Below, piece by piece: positions 17,786 to 26,077 of a stretch of DNA of 49,421 nt. The DNA is from Thermodesulfovibrionales bacterium (GTDB lineage Bacteria; Nitrospirota; Thermodesulfovibrionia; Thermodesulfovibrionales; SM23-35). The position numbers and the translations under genes are program-made. Position 1 is the first letter of the stretch. Each line of letters starts with the position of its first letter. Location of the stretch: positions 1-49,421 of the forward strand of contig JAVHLL010000020.1 of NCBI GenBank assembly GCA_031082155.1, written 5' to 3'. Below the pieces are notes generated by a model. It was not told where the DNA came from. It ran no database searches and saw nothing but the letters and a program-made list of their open reading frames with translations.

Positions 17786-19147
17786 ATGAAAGTGATAATC
17801 ATTGGCGGCGGAATCTCCGGCCTTTCTTTGGCATATTTCTTGCGCGAACAAGATCCTTCGTTCGATATTACCGTCCTTGAATCAGAAAAAAAAGCAGGCG
17901 GCAAGATCTGGACTGACAGAGTCGAGGGATTCCTTTGTGAGGGGGGGGTAAACGGCTTTCTGGATAATCGGCCGAGGACACTCGAACTTGCCGAAAAACT
18001 CTCGCTCTCTCCACTGCGAAGCAGTGAGAACGCGAGAAAAAGATTTATTTTTTCAGATAACATCCTCCACCGTTTGCCCGAATCACCTGTCGCGTTCTTC
18101 ACGTCCAATCTCCTGAGCCTCTCCGGACGTCTGAGGATTCTCGGAGAGATGTTCGTGGCAAAGGGCACAGGAGAGGAAGAGACGCTTGCTGAATTTGCCA
18201 GACGGAGACTCGGCCAGGAGGCGTATGAGAAGCTCATTGACCCGATGGCTTCCGGCATATATGCAGGGGATCCCAATGCCATGAGCCTGAAGAGTTGTTT
18301 CCTGAAAGTATATAATCTCGAACAGAAATACGGCAGCCTGATAAAAGGCATGCTGAGAATGCAGAAAGAAGCGAAAAAAACCGGCAAAAAAGTCGGTGCA
18401 GGGCCCGGCGGTGTCCTCACTTCGTTTTATGACGGCATGGGATCGATGATACAGGCGCTTACCGCATTTCTCGGTGATGCATTGAAGACCGCCGCGAAGG
18501 TGGTCTCGGTCGACAAGATAAGCAACAGGTTTACGGTTCACTGTGCCGACGGCAAGTCCTTTGATGCGGATGCTGTAGTGATTGCTTCACCGGCCCACGA
18601 AGCGATGGGGATGGTCAAATCATTGGATAAAACCCTTTTTGCTGTGCTCGGCGAAATATCTTACCCGGCTGTTTCAGTAGTGTGTCTTGGATATAAACGC
18701 ACCAGGATCAGGTCCTCCCTGGACGGGTTCGGGTTTCTTGTTCCGTACCGCGAAGGGAGAAAGATACTCGGGACGCTCTGGGATTCGAGTATCTTTCCAA
18801 ACAGGGCTCCTGAGGGCTTTGTACTGCTCAGGACTATGCTCGGAGGGGCAAGGATGTCTGACCTTGCGTTAATGGAAAGGGACAGGCTGATCAATCTCGT
18901 TACAGGAGAACTGAAGGATATTATGGGGATAGATGTCCCGCCCGACTTTGGACAGGTGTATACCCATGAAAAAGGGATACCGCAATATACACCCGGACAC
19001 GAAAAAAGACTTGAAAGAATCGATGAAATTATGAAAAGATTTAAAGGTATGTATATAACCGGGAATGCCTATCACGGCATCGGGGTAAATGACTGCATAG
19101 AGAATTCTTTTGCACTGGCAATGAGAATCAGGGAAGAAAACCGTTAG
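17786..19147 (+). CDS. hemG: Protoporphyrinogen oxidase (HemY type)
   Basis: The 453-residue FAD enzyme oxidises protoporphyrinogen IX (or coproporphyrinogen III in Gram-positive-type pathways) in haem synthesis. The N-terminus has the dinucleotide fold IIGGGISGLSLAYFL and the acidic end of the second strand (VLESEKKAGGK); the middle contains the substrate domain (LIDPMASGIYAGDPNAMSLKSCF) and the C-terminus the FAD-binding GMYITGNAYHGIGVNDCIENS. Length fits the oxygen-dependent HemY/PPOX family. No Shine-Dalgarno is seen before the ATG. A small DUF465 gene follows. Confidence 0.92.
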   Translation: MKVIIIGGGISGLSLAYFLREQDPSFDITVLESEKKAGGKIWTDRVEGFLCEGGVNGFLDNRPRTLELAEKLSLSPLRSSENARKRFIFSDNILHRLPESPVAFFTSNLLSLSGRLRILGEMFVAKGTGEEETLAEFARRRLGQEAYEKLIDPMASGIYAGDPNAMSLKSCFLKVYNLEQKYGSLIKGMLRMQKEAKKTGKKVGAGPGGVLTSFYDGMGSMIQALTAFLGDALKTAAKVVSVDKISNRFTVHCADGKSFDADAVVIASPAHEAMGMVKSLDKTLFAVLGEISYPAVSVVCLGYKRTRIRSSLDGFGFLVPYREGRKILGTLWDSSIFPNRAPEGFVLLRTMLGGARMSDLALMERDRLINLVTGELKDIMGIDVPPDFGQVYTHEKGIPQYTPGHEKRLERIDEIMKRFKGMYITGNAYHGIGVNDCIENSFALAMRIREENR

Positions 19148-19215
19148 CAGAGAAAGAGGGCAGGTTGTGTTTTCCGCGCTAAAGTACAAGAATCTTCATA
19201 CATAAGGAGGAAAAT

Positions 19216-19446
19216 ATGAAGGAAAACGAGATAGTGGAAACCCTAAAAAAAGAGAACGAAGAATTCAGAAAACTGAGCGAAGAGCACAGAAATCTTGACA
19301 CACAACTTGCAGAAATGGATACAAAGCGCTATCTCTCTCCTGAAGAAGAACTTGAGAGGAAAAGGATACAGAAACTAAAACTCAGCAGGAAAGACAGAAT
19401 GGCGGAGCTCGTAAGCGAATACAAAAAAACAAATGTAACAAATTAA
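19216..19446 (+). CDS. DUF465/YdcH-family small coiled-coil protein
   Basis: A 76-residue, highly charged, wholly helical protein with the YdcH pattern: KKENEEFRKLSEEHRNLDTQL, a short loop, then EEELERKRIQKLKLSRKDRM. AAGGAGG stands seven bases before the ATG. Members occur widely in Gram-negative bacteria; function is unknown. It lies between hemG and ilvD, 68 bases after hemG, and may be cotranscribed with hemG. Confidence 0.88.
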   Translation: MKENEIVETLKKENEEFRKLSEEHRNLDTQLAEMDTKRYLSPEEELERKRIQKLKLSRKDRMAELVSEYKKTNVTN

Positions 19447-19466
19447 GAGTAAAACCCGGGGGGCAT

Positions 19467-19512
19467 GAGCTTTCTTAAAAAGCTCTGCATGTCAACACTC
19501 CTCTCAAAGAGG
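19467..19512 (+). terminator. Two hairpins in the ilvD leader
   Basis: GAGCTTT/AAAGCTC (19467-19485, 5-base loop) and CCTCT/AGAGG (19500-19512) follow each other, the second being trailed by a T-rich stretch TTTCCCTTATTTT. They may end the DUF465 transcript or attenuate ilvD. I see no leader peptide rich in branched-chain codons, so attenuation by translation is not supported. Confidence 0.35.
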
Positions 19513-19592
19513 TTTCCCTTATTTTCGTGTCCCCTGGTTTCTCATGAATCAGTGGCTATTTCCTATCAACACTATCAGGGAGGAGTATGTGT

Positions 19593-21245
19593 ATGAGAAG
19601 CGATACTATCAAAAAAGGACTTGAGCGTGTACCTCACAGGGCACTTCTCTATGCCACCGGCATCTGCAAAAGCGAAATGCAAAAACCCTTCATCGGAGTT
19701 GCAACCAGTTTCACAGACATAATTCCGGGACATATCGGCATGCGCGACCTTGAACGGTTCATCGAGAAGGGCATCCATACAGCCGGTGGGTATCCCTTCT
19801 TTTTCGGGATACCGGGCATATGTGACGGGATTGCGATGGGTCACACAGGCATGCATTACTCCCTTCCCTCCCGAGAATTGATTGCAGATATGGTAGAATC
19901 CATCACACAGGCGCATCAGTTTGACGGTCTTGTGCTGCTTACCAACTGCGATAAGATTACCCCGGGCATGCTCATGGCAGCTGCCAGGTTGGATATCCCG
20001 TCGATTGTCGTTACCGCAGGCCCCATGCTTTCCGGTCGCCTGAAAGGAAAACGGTTGTCGCTCGTCAACGATACCTTTGAAGCGATCGGAAAATACAAAC
20101 AGGGCCTGATTAAGGAAGACGAACTGAAATCGCTCGAAATGTGCGCCTGTCCAGGCGCCGGTTCCTGTCAGGGGATGTATACTGCAAATACCATGGCATG
20201 TGTTACCGAGGCGCTCGGGATGAGTCTTCCCCACTGTGCGACCGCGCTCGCAATTTCTGCAGATAAGCGGAGGATTGCGTTCGAAAGCGGCCGGCGACTC
20301 GTTGAACTGATAACGCAAAACATAACGCCACGGATGATTATGACAAAAAAATCCTTCGAGAATGCGATCATGGTTGATCTCGCGCTCGGAGGTTCAACGA
20401 ATACTGTTCTCCATATCCCGGCAATTGCCCACGATGCAGGGGTAGACCTGCAACTCGAAACATTTGATATTCTCAGCAAGAAAACACCCCATATGGCAAA
20501 CATGCTCCCGGGAGGTGAACACTATCTTGAGGACCTCGATTGGGCAGGCGGCATACCGGCCGTAATGAAGCGGCTGAAAAAAAATCTGTATAATAATTTG
20601 ACTGTCAGCGGAAAAAAAATCTATGAGATCATTGACGCTGCGGACGTTGTGGATGAAAAGGTCATCCGGCCCCTGAATAATCCTTATCATAAAGAAGGGG
20701 GCATTGCGATACTGCGCGGCAATCTTGCTCCGGATGGCGCCGTGGTAAAACAATCCGCGGTGAACAGCGCTATGATGAAATTTGAAGGCAGAGCAAGGGT
20801 TTTCAATTCCGAAGAAGAGGGAATGAAAGCCATTCTGAATGGAAAGATTAAGCCTGGAGACATTGTCGTGATCAGATATGAGGGCCCGAAGGGTGGCCCC
20901 GGCATGCGGGAGATGCTCTCTCCGACTGCCGCGATTGCGGGCATGGGACTGAGCGAATCGGTTGCGCTGATCACGGACGGAAGGTTTTCCGGCGGGACGC
21001 GGGGACCGTGCATCGGACATATTTCACCCGAGGCAATGGAAGGCGGCCCCATCGCCGTCGTGAGGAATGGAGACAGGATACGGATAGACATCCCTCGCAG
21101 AAAGATTGAACTGCTTCTGTCCTCAGGGGAGATTAAAACGCGTTTCAGGACCTGGAAACCGATAAAACCGAAAATAACAAAAGGCTACCTGTCACGGTAT
21201 GCGCGCATGGTCACTTCAGCAGGAACCGGCGCGGTAATGAAGTGA
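19593..21245 (+). CDS. ilvD: Dihydroxy-acid dehydratase
   Basis: The protein (550 residues from the ATG at 19593) dehydrates dihydroxy acids in valine, leucine and isoleucine synthesis using an Fe-S cluster. Conserved signatures are MRSDTIKKG at the N-terminus, [34 protein letters not shown] (cluster cysteines), [24 protein letters not shown] and [12 protein letters not shown]. The start at 19593 is preferred over the ATG at 19587 because AGGGAGGAG ends at 19585, seven bases before the former and one before the latter. Other ilv genes are not in the window. Confidence 0.96.
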   Translation: MRSDTIKKGLERVPHRALLYATGICKSEMQKPFIGVATSFTDIIPGHIGMRDLERFIEKGIHTAGGYPFFFGIPGICDGIAMGHTGMHYSLPSRELIADMVESITQAHQFDGLVLLTNCDKITPGMLMAAARLDIPSIVVTAGPMLSGRLKGKRLSLVNDTFEAIGKYKQGLIKEDELKSLEMCACPGAGSCQGMYTANTMACVTEALGMSLPHCATALAISADKRRIAFESGRRLVELITQNITPRMIMTKKSFENAIMVDLALGGSTNTVLHIPAIAHDAGVDLQLETFDILSKKTPHMANMLPGGEHYLEDLDWAGGIPAVMKRLKKNLYNNLTVSGKKIYEIIDAADVVDEKVIRPLNNPYHKEGGIAILRGNLAPDGAVVKQSAVNSAMMKFEGRARVFNSEEEGMKAILNGKIKPGDIVVIRYEGPKGGPGMREMLSPTAAIAGMGLSESVALITDGRFSGGTRGPCIGHISPEAMEGGPIAVVRNGDRIRIDIPRRKIELLLSSGEIKTRFRTWKPIKPKITKGYLSRYARMVTSAGTGAVMK

Positions 21246-21302
21246 CCGGGCTGCGTCTCAGTTACGCTACCCTTACAGGCAAAGGCCGGGGAAATATTTC
21301 CC

Positions 21303-22001
21303 ATGGAAAATACGGAAAATATTAAACTCGAATTCCTGAGACGTACAGACCTTTTTTCCTCGATGACTGATGAAGAACTGCAAGAGATATCCGGTGATAT
21401 AGTCGTCGAGGAATTCAAAAAAAATGAGATCATACTCCGCGAAGAAGATACCAGTGAATACATGTACATCATTCTTTTCGGGAAAGTGAAAGCATACAAG
21501 ACGACTGAGGAAGGGAAAGAGATCATCCTCGCCCTTCACCAGTCCGATGAGTTCTTCGGGGAGTTATCATTGATTGACGGAAAGACAACTCCCGCGACTG
21601 TATCGGCAATAGAAGACTCTCTCATCTCGATCATCTCGAAAAAAGCATTCTATTCGATCCTCTCACAAAGAGCTCCGGTGCTCGAAAAAATACTCCATAT
21701 CCTGTGTGCGCGTCTCCGTGAATCGTGGGAAAAAATACGCATCCTGAATTCGAAGCATGCTTCTCAAAAAATAACCATGCTCCTGCTGATGCTTTCTCAT
21801 GAGTACGGCCAGAAAACTCGGGAGGGTATTCTTATGAATCTAAAGCTTACCCATCAGGATATTGCGGATATGACAGGATTGACCCGTGAATCAGTAACCC
21901 GCTCAATGGACAAATTGCAGAAAGACAATGAGATCAGTATCCTCGACAACAAGTTGATCCGCCTAAACGCAGAGTTTCTCCTACAATACCCGCACAGGTA
22001 A
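21303..22001 (+). CDS. Crp/Fnr-family transcriptional regulator
   Basis: The 232-residue protein has an N-terminal cyclic-nucleotide-type beta roll (residues ~15-130; EYMYIILFGKVKAYK, EFFGELSLIDG), a dimerisation helix and a C-terminal winged helix (~160-230) with the recognition region HQDIADMTGLTRESVTRSMDKL. The phosphate-binding cassette reads FGELSLIDGKTTPATVSA, without the Arg-Ser/Thr pair that contacts cAMP in Crp, and there are no FNR-type N-terminal cysteines for an Fe-S cluster. The ligand is thus unclear. It follows ilvD by 57 bases. Crp proteins of this type could also sense c-di-GMP, but nothing here shows that. Confidence 0.9.
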   Translation: MENTENIKLEFLRRTDLFSSMTDEELQEISGDIVVEEFKKNEIILREEDTSEYMYIILFGKVKAYKTTEEGKEIILALHQSDEFFGELSLIDGKTTPATVSAIEDSLISIISKKAFYSILSQRAPVLEKILHILCARLRESWEKIRILNSKHASQKITMLLLMLSHEYGQKTREGILMNLKLTHQDIADMTGLTRESVTRSMDKLQKDNEISILDNKLIRLNAEFLLQYPHR

Positions 22002-22101
22002 AAGAGAGACATTCATGCAGGAACAAAGTCATATTCTCTTGAACTACCACCCCGTCGCGGACGGGAATATCCGAAAAGCCGGTACTGATAAAACTTCTGG
22101 A

Positions 22102-22596
22102 TCAAACGGGGCAAGGCTGGATCCCGATAATCTCCCCTTCCATCGTATTCAAATCGACCAGCGCTACGGTCGGAGATCCATAGAGCCACGCGCCCACCTC
22201 TCCGGGATTGATAATCAGGGTGTTTTTCACTTTTCTCAAGTCCGGTTTGTGTGTATGTCCATACACAACCAGATCAAAATGACCGCTGTCGGCGAGTGCG
22301 TCGATAACATGATGTTCATGCATGACAACGATCTTTCTGTTATTGAGCGTAAAGAGGTACGGCTGTGTGCGGAGATTCCCCTCTGCCCGTTCCTGAAGCA
22401 GCAGTTTGTCACCGTCATTATTCCCGAAAACCCCGGTAAAGGGGCAGTTGAGTTCCTTGAATAATTTCAAAGTGAATGGTGACGTATAGTCTCCCGCATG
22501 GATAACATGCTCAACCCTGCTGCGGTTGAAAAGCTCAATCGCCTTTCGTGTGGGAGTTAAATTATCATGGGTGTCTGAGAGAATTCCGATACGCAT
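22102..22596 (-). CDS. YfcE/MJ0936-family metallophosphodiesterase
   Basis: The 164-residue protein (start at 22596, with GGAGCAGGGAGT upstream) carries the calcineurin-like metal site in order: SDTHDN, HAGDY, GNNDG, MHEHH and YGHTHKP. The family hydrolyses phosphodiesters; cellular substrates are mostly unknown. The open frame extends 59 codons upstream, but those residues are out of family and overlap marC. It follows marC by 23 bases on the minus strand. Confidence 0.92.
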   Translation of the reverse strand: MRIGILSDTHDNLTPTRKAIELFNRSRVEHVIHAGDYTSPFTLKLFKELNCPFTGVFGNNDGDKLLLQERAEGNLRTQPYLFTLNNRKIVVMHEHHVIDALADSGHFDLVVYGHTHKPDLRKVKNTLIINPGEVGAWLYGSPTVALVDLNTMEGEIIGIQPCPV

Positions 22597-22619
22597 ACTC
22601 CCTGCTCCTTTCCTTCCCT

Positions 22620-23216
22620 CTATATATTCTGGCGGATGATGTTCTCGATCCCGATGCGCATCATCATGACTGCAATCGCGGCAAGGAGCAACGCCATTAC
22701 TTTCCCTATCCCGGTAATTCCGCCCTTCCCGAAAAAATACATAATCCGATCTGCATTCACGAGTGAAATCCATACGATAAACAGATTGATCACGAGTGAA
22801 ATAACCGTAGGGATAATCCCGTAATGTTCCACGAGGATAAGGATGTTGGTAAGCACTGCGGGGCCGACTATGAGAGGAACGCCGATAGGAACCACCCCCA
22901 CTTTTAAATCCGGCTTGGATCTCCCTTCGATGCGCTGGGTGAGATCGCGGACCGCGAAGATCAGGAGCACGATTCCCCCGGCAATCTTGAAATCATCGGC
23001 GGTGATGCCCAGTATCCTGAAGATAGCCTCTCCCAGTGCTACAAACAAAATGCTTACGATCAGCGCGGTGACGATGGAATCACGGATAACCTCCTGTCTT
23101 TTACTTTTTGATATCGCTTCAGTCATCGAGACAAAGATGGGGAGAAGGAGAAATACATTCATTGCAACAAAAAGAGGGATAAAAGTATTCGGCAGTATTT
23201 CTATGATGTCTTTCAT
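22620..23216 (-). CDS. MarC-family integral membrane protein
   Basis: The 198-residue protein has six predicted membrane helices (for example FIPLFVAMNVFLLLPIFVSM, IVTALIVSILFVALGEAIF, GIVLLIFAVRDL, IGVPLIVGPAVLTNILIL) and the family's conserved FKIAGGIVLL and PLIVGPA segments. MarC/UPF0056 proteins were once linked to multiple antibiotic resistance; their transport substrate is not settled. It likely shares a transcript with the downstream phosphodiesterase. Confidence 0.93.
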   Translation of the reverse strand: MKDIIEILPNTFIPLFVAMNVFLLLPIFVSMTEAISKSKRQEVIRDSIVTALIVSILFVALGEAIFRILGITADDFKIAGGIVLLIFAVRDLTQRIEGRSKPDLKVGVVPIGVPLIVGPAVLTNILILVEHYGIIPTVISLVINLFIVWISLVNADRIMYFFGKGGITGIGKVMALLLAAIAVMMMRIGIENIIRQNI

Positions 23217-23301
23217 TGTTTTAATTATAATACTCAGGAAAGGATTTTAGTAGTGAAGCCGGAGTTGGCCGGGATGTATCACACGATTGAGGGGACATGG
23301 A

Positions 23302-23652
23302 ATGCTTACCTTTGCGGTCAGTGCAGAGAAGAACAGTTGGTTGAGAGAGCGGATGGAAGCGCTCGGCATCCTTGAAAAGGATATCGAAGAGAAGTTCGTA
23401 CGTTCATCCGGCCACGGAGGTCAGAACGTGAACAAGACCTCAACCTGTGTCTATCTGAAACATGTCCCGACCGGTATCGAAGTAAAATGCATGAAAGACA
23501 GGAGTCAGTCAATCAACCGGTTTTTCGCGCGGCGGGAACTGGTAAAGCGCATAGAGAACCTTGCAGGGCAGTCTGATACTGAATTACAGAAGATATTAAA
23601 GCGGAAAGCAAAACAGAGGAAGAGGGCTCAGACAAAATATAGCGCAAGATGA
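23302..23652 (+). CDS. Stand-alone GGQ peptide-chain-release domain protein
   Basis: The protein (116 residues) contains only the catalytic RF-1 domain: FVRSSGHGGQNVNKTSTCVYL with the GGQ tripeptide that triggers peptidyl-tRNA hydrolysis, then LKHVPTGIEVKC and RSQSINRFFARREL, and a basic tail (KRKAKQRKRAQ). Codon-recognition domains of RF1/RF2 are absent. This matches the ArfB/ICT1- and C12orf65-like rescue factors that release stalled ribosomes, the tail probably entering the mRNA channel. The ATG at 23302 is preferred; GAGGGG lies about eight bases upstream, while a TTG at 23287 precedes that site. It is divergent from marC. Confidence 0.88.
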   Translation: MLTFAVSAEKNSWLRERMEALGILEKDIEEKFVRSSGHGGQNVNKTSTCVYLKHVPTGIEVKCMKDRSQSINRFFARRELVKRIENLAGQSDTELQKILKRKAKQRKRAQTKYSAR

Positions 23653-23734
23653 CCGGTTACGGATTTTTTATCCCTTCTTCATTTGCGAAGAGAAGAAGCA
23701 ATAAGTCCCATAGTCCCGCAGAGTCCTGCATGCA

Positions 23735-25528
23735 TTATTTGGCGACGGTGATTTCCTGACTGTATGTATATGTTCCACTCAGATTGACCTGTTTTATCCG
23801 ATAGAGATAGGTGCCTTTATTGCGCACTTTCTTGTCATAAAAACTATATGTCCGGATTACAGAGGACGTACCCGCTCCGCTTACAGAACCAACGTACACC
23901 CAAGAAGTCGATACGGAAGAGCGGCGCTCTATCTCAAATCCCTTCGTATTGCATTCTGAAATAGTACGCCAGGTCAGCACAATTCCCCTGCCGCTCGGAT
24001 ATCCGGTAAAGTTATCGATAACCGTAATGCAGACGGTTTCCGTCGAAAAATTCCATACCATTGACCATTCGCTTGATCCGGTGCTATTCTGCGCTCTTAC
24101 ACGCAAATAATAGCGGGTATTGGGCGAAAGACCATTCGCAGAGAATGATGTGCCCTGAATACCGCTCGCATTTATGACCAATGATGCGAACACGGCATCA
24201 GACGAAACCTGCAATGAGTAAGAAGAAGCTTGCGGTGATGGATTCCACGTCAATACAGGATTTGTCGGTATTGCTCTTGCATTGTTCGGGGGAGAAACAA
24301 GGACCGGCTGGTCCGGTAACGGGGGGTCTACAACAGGCATGCCTCCTGTCGCATCTTTTATCGACTGCAGCAGACTGTCAGGGAGAGGCTCTGCCGGTCT
24401 CCAGCCACCCCCCAGTTCAAACACCATTATACCTCCGAGACCTTTGTCCTTCACATACCGGATCTTTTCAACGCACGACGTTTCATCGTCGTATGAGATG
24501 AACTTGTCATAGGTGGAACCGATCGAATCGATACTTAAATAGGGTGCCTGAGCGACGCTGTCCCAGCGGTAAAACTGAGGTTGGAAATAATTATCCATGA
24601 GCTCATGATAAGGAATATAACTTTGAACATCAGGGGCTGTGATCCAGCTCTGCCCTGGCGCTGTGACTCCCCCTGTTGGAGTCCCTGTCCCTCCACTCCA
24701 TACATGACCGAAAAACGCAATACCTATACCAAGTTTACTAGCCTCTACCCCAGCATTAATATACTGGTCAACCAATCCATTCGTTGATGGAACAGGGTTC
24801 CCTGTACTGGGGAAAATATACCCGCCATCGTAAATAGCAGCATTATGCCATGTTATCCAACCAGACCAAGGACCTGATAAGTTATACGTCATAATGTTTA
24901 TTTGCTCAAATTTATCCTGCAACTGAGCAAAAAGATGAGATTGAGATTTAACAGCAGCTGTCAAAACAAGAGGCGGGCTTTCCCTGTTAAGAGCATCCTT
25001 CAGTTCTGTAATGAATGTTGAGTATTGTAAGCCCGAGGATGAAGATAGCGGCTCCCAGTCAATATCAATACCATCATAACCTCTGTTTGTCATAAAATTG
25101 ATGAGGTTATTGATAAATTTTGTCCTGTTGGTATCATTCGTTGCACCCAGGAATGCAGCTTCTGATAACCAACCACCAAGCGAAATCAATACTTTCTTCC
25201 CTGCCACATGAGCAGCATCAACCAGGGCCTCAGAGTTTTGAGGAAAAATACAATCTTCCACATAATCAAGAGAACCATCAGCATTTGGTTTAATTGCAAA
25301 ATGGATGATATGGGTAAGAGCGCTGAAGTCAATATCCTCTGGATTTAAGTAGCCTCCGTTCTCGGTCTGGCTGCACCCCTGCATCCAGCCTGCATAGTAA
25401 GCACTGACCCAAATATCGGGTTGAGCAAGTGCAACTTTGCTATAGGCAAACTGGACAATAAGCAACACTATCAAAAGCGAGCACAACCGTGCAAGTTTTA
25501 TATTTCCACTCATCTTATCTTTTTTCAT
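23735..25528 (-). CDS. Secreted GH18 chitinase-like glycosidase with Fn3 domain
   Basis: The 597-residue protein begins with a signal peptide (hydrophobic residues 13-36, cut near ALAQ). A GH18 TIM barrel spans about residues 38-395, with the strand-3 motif LISLGGW, the catalytic DGIDIDWEP (D152, D155, D157, E159), INIMTYNLSG and GIMVFELGGGW. A fibronectin type III domain (~408-495) and a second beta module (~500-597; GFEIERRSS, YLYRIKQVN) follow; the latter resembles modules near secretion tags in Bacteroidota but no type IX signal is present. Start at 25528 is supported by GGGAGG eight bases upstream. GH18 enzymes cut beta-1,4- or beta-1,6-linked N-acetylglucosamine polymers, so it may trim the polymer made by the divergent synthase operon. 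Confidence 0.92.
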   Translation of the reverse strand: MKKDKMSGNIKLARLCSLLIVLLIVQFAYSKVALAQPDIWVSAYYAGWMQGCSQTENGGYLNPEDIDFSALTHIIHFAIKPNADGSLDYVEDCIFPQNSEALVDAAHVAGKKVLISLGGWLSEAAFLGATNDTNRTKFINNLINFMTNRGYDGIDIDWEPLSSSSGLQYSTFITELKDALNRESPPLVLTAAVKSQSHLFAQLQDKFEQINIMTYNLSGPWSGWITWHNAAIYDGGYIFPSTGNPVPSTNGLVDQYINAGVEASKLGIGIAFFGHVWSGGTGTPTGGVTAPGQSWITAPDVQSYIPYHELMDNYFQPQFYRWDSVAQAPYLSIDSIGSTYDKFISYDDETSCVEKIRYVKDKGLGGIMVFELGGGWRPAEPLPDSLLQSIKDATGGMPVVDPPLPDQPVLVSPPNNARAIPTNPVLTWNPSPQASSYSLQVSSDAVFASLVINASGIQGTSFSANGLSPNTRYYLRVRAQNSTGSSEWSMVWNFSTETVCITVIDNFTGYPSGRGIVLTWRTISECNTKGFEIERRSSVSTSWVYVGSVSGAGTSSVIRTYSFYDKKVRNKGTYLYRIKQVNLSGTYTYSQEITVAK

Positions 25529-25962
25529 CAACTAACCTCCCTCGGGTCTTCTTCTGAAATGAACCAGAGTATCTGCAGCCCTGTGTCTCCGGGAAACTGG
25601 TTATTGCAAGGTCATCCATAAACCCCAGACTTGTATGCCCTCAATGTGAACGGTAAACTCTTTCAGTAAATTGCCTCTGAAAATTTTTTATCCTTGTTTT
25701 AACTGTATAAAAAATAGCGATGGAAACGATGTGATTTGAGTTACATGCATCCATTTTTTACTACATATGATCACTGAATCTTGTATTACCCCCTGAAATC
25801 ACACAGAATTCCCTTCGCGTCTTGGCAGTATAAGGGAATAATTTGATGGAACAGCAAAGTGAAAATGTCCTGAATGCAAAACGCTAAACTGCTAGTTTTT
25901 AGAAGGGTACAGGATGACGGAAAAGACATTCTCATAACGCGGCAGGAACAATTAAAGATTCG
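25529..25962. other. Intergenic region between GH18 gene and EPS operon promoter
   Basis: About 430 bases of A/T-rich sequence without a credible gene. It must contain the promoter of the GH18 gene on the minus strand; I did not find a convincing box pair. Nothing resembling an RNA gene or mobile element is evident. Confidence 0.45.
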
Positions 25963-25991
25963 TTGATAAATCTATCCCCAATTACTATAAT
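25963..25991 (+). promoter_or_regulatory. Sigma-70 promoter of the exopolysaccharide operon
   Basis: TTGATA (25963-25968) and a perfect TATAAT (25986-25991) are separated by 17 bases, the ideal spacing. Transcription should start near 25998, giving an ~80-base leader before the synthase gene at 26078 that contains the dyad at 26023-26043. Confidence 0.7.
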
Positions 25992-26022
25992 GGACACAAT
26001 TATTAAATATATTGTTTTGGAT

Positions 26023-26043
26023 ACCCCTACCCAGGTAGGGGGT
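26023..26043. promoter_or_regulatory. Dyad operator candidate in the EPS leader
   Basis: CCCCTACC (26024-26031) and GGTAGGGG (26034-26041) form a perfect 8-bp inverted repeat around two bases. With a transcription start near 25998 it would lie at about +26 to +44. The loop is too tight for a stable RNA hairpin, so a binding site for a dimeric regulator is more likely than an RNA element. The regulator is unknown. Confidence 0.5.
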
Positions 26044-26077
26044 GCATTGAAGATGAAGATGATAAAATAAAGGAAAA

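Noticed and set aside
19467-19592. Translational attenuator for ilvD
   Set aside because: Hairpins are present, but no leader peptide with branched-chain codons can be read.
22597-22773. 59-residue upstream extension of the YfcE-type phosphodiesterase
   Set aside because: It overlaps marC in another frame and lacks family similarity; a good ribosome binding site precedes 22596.
23655-23734. Bidirectional terminator between the GGQ gene and the GH18 gene
   Set aside because: CTTCTTC/GAAGAAG can pair, but the loop is large and no T run follows on either strand.
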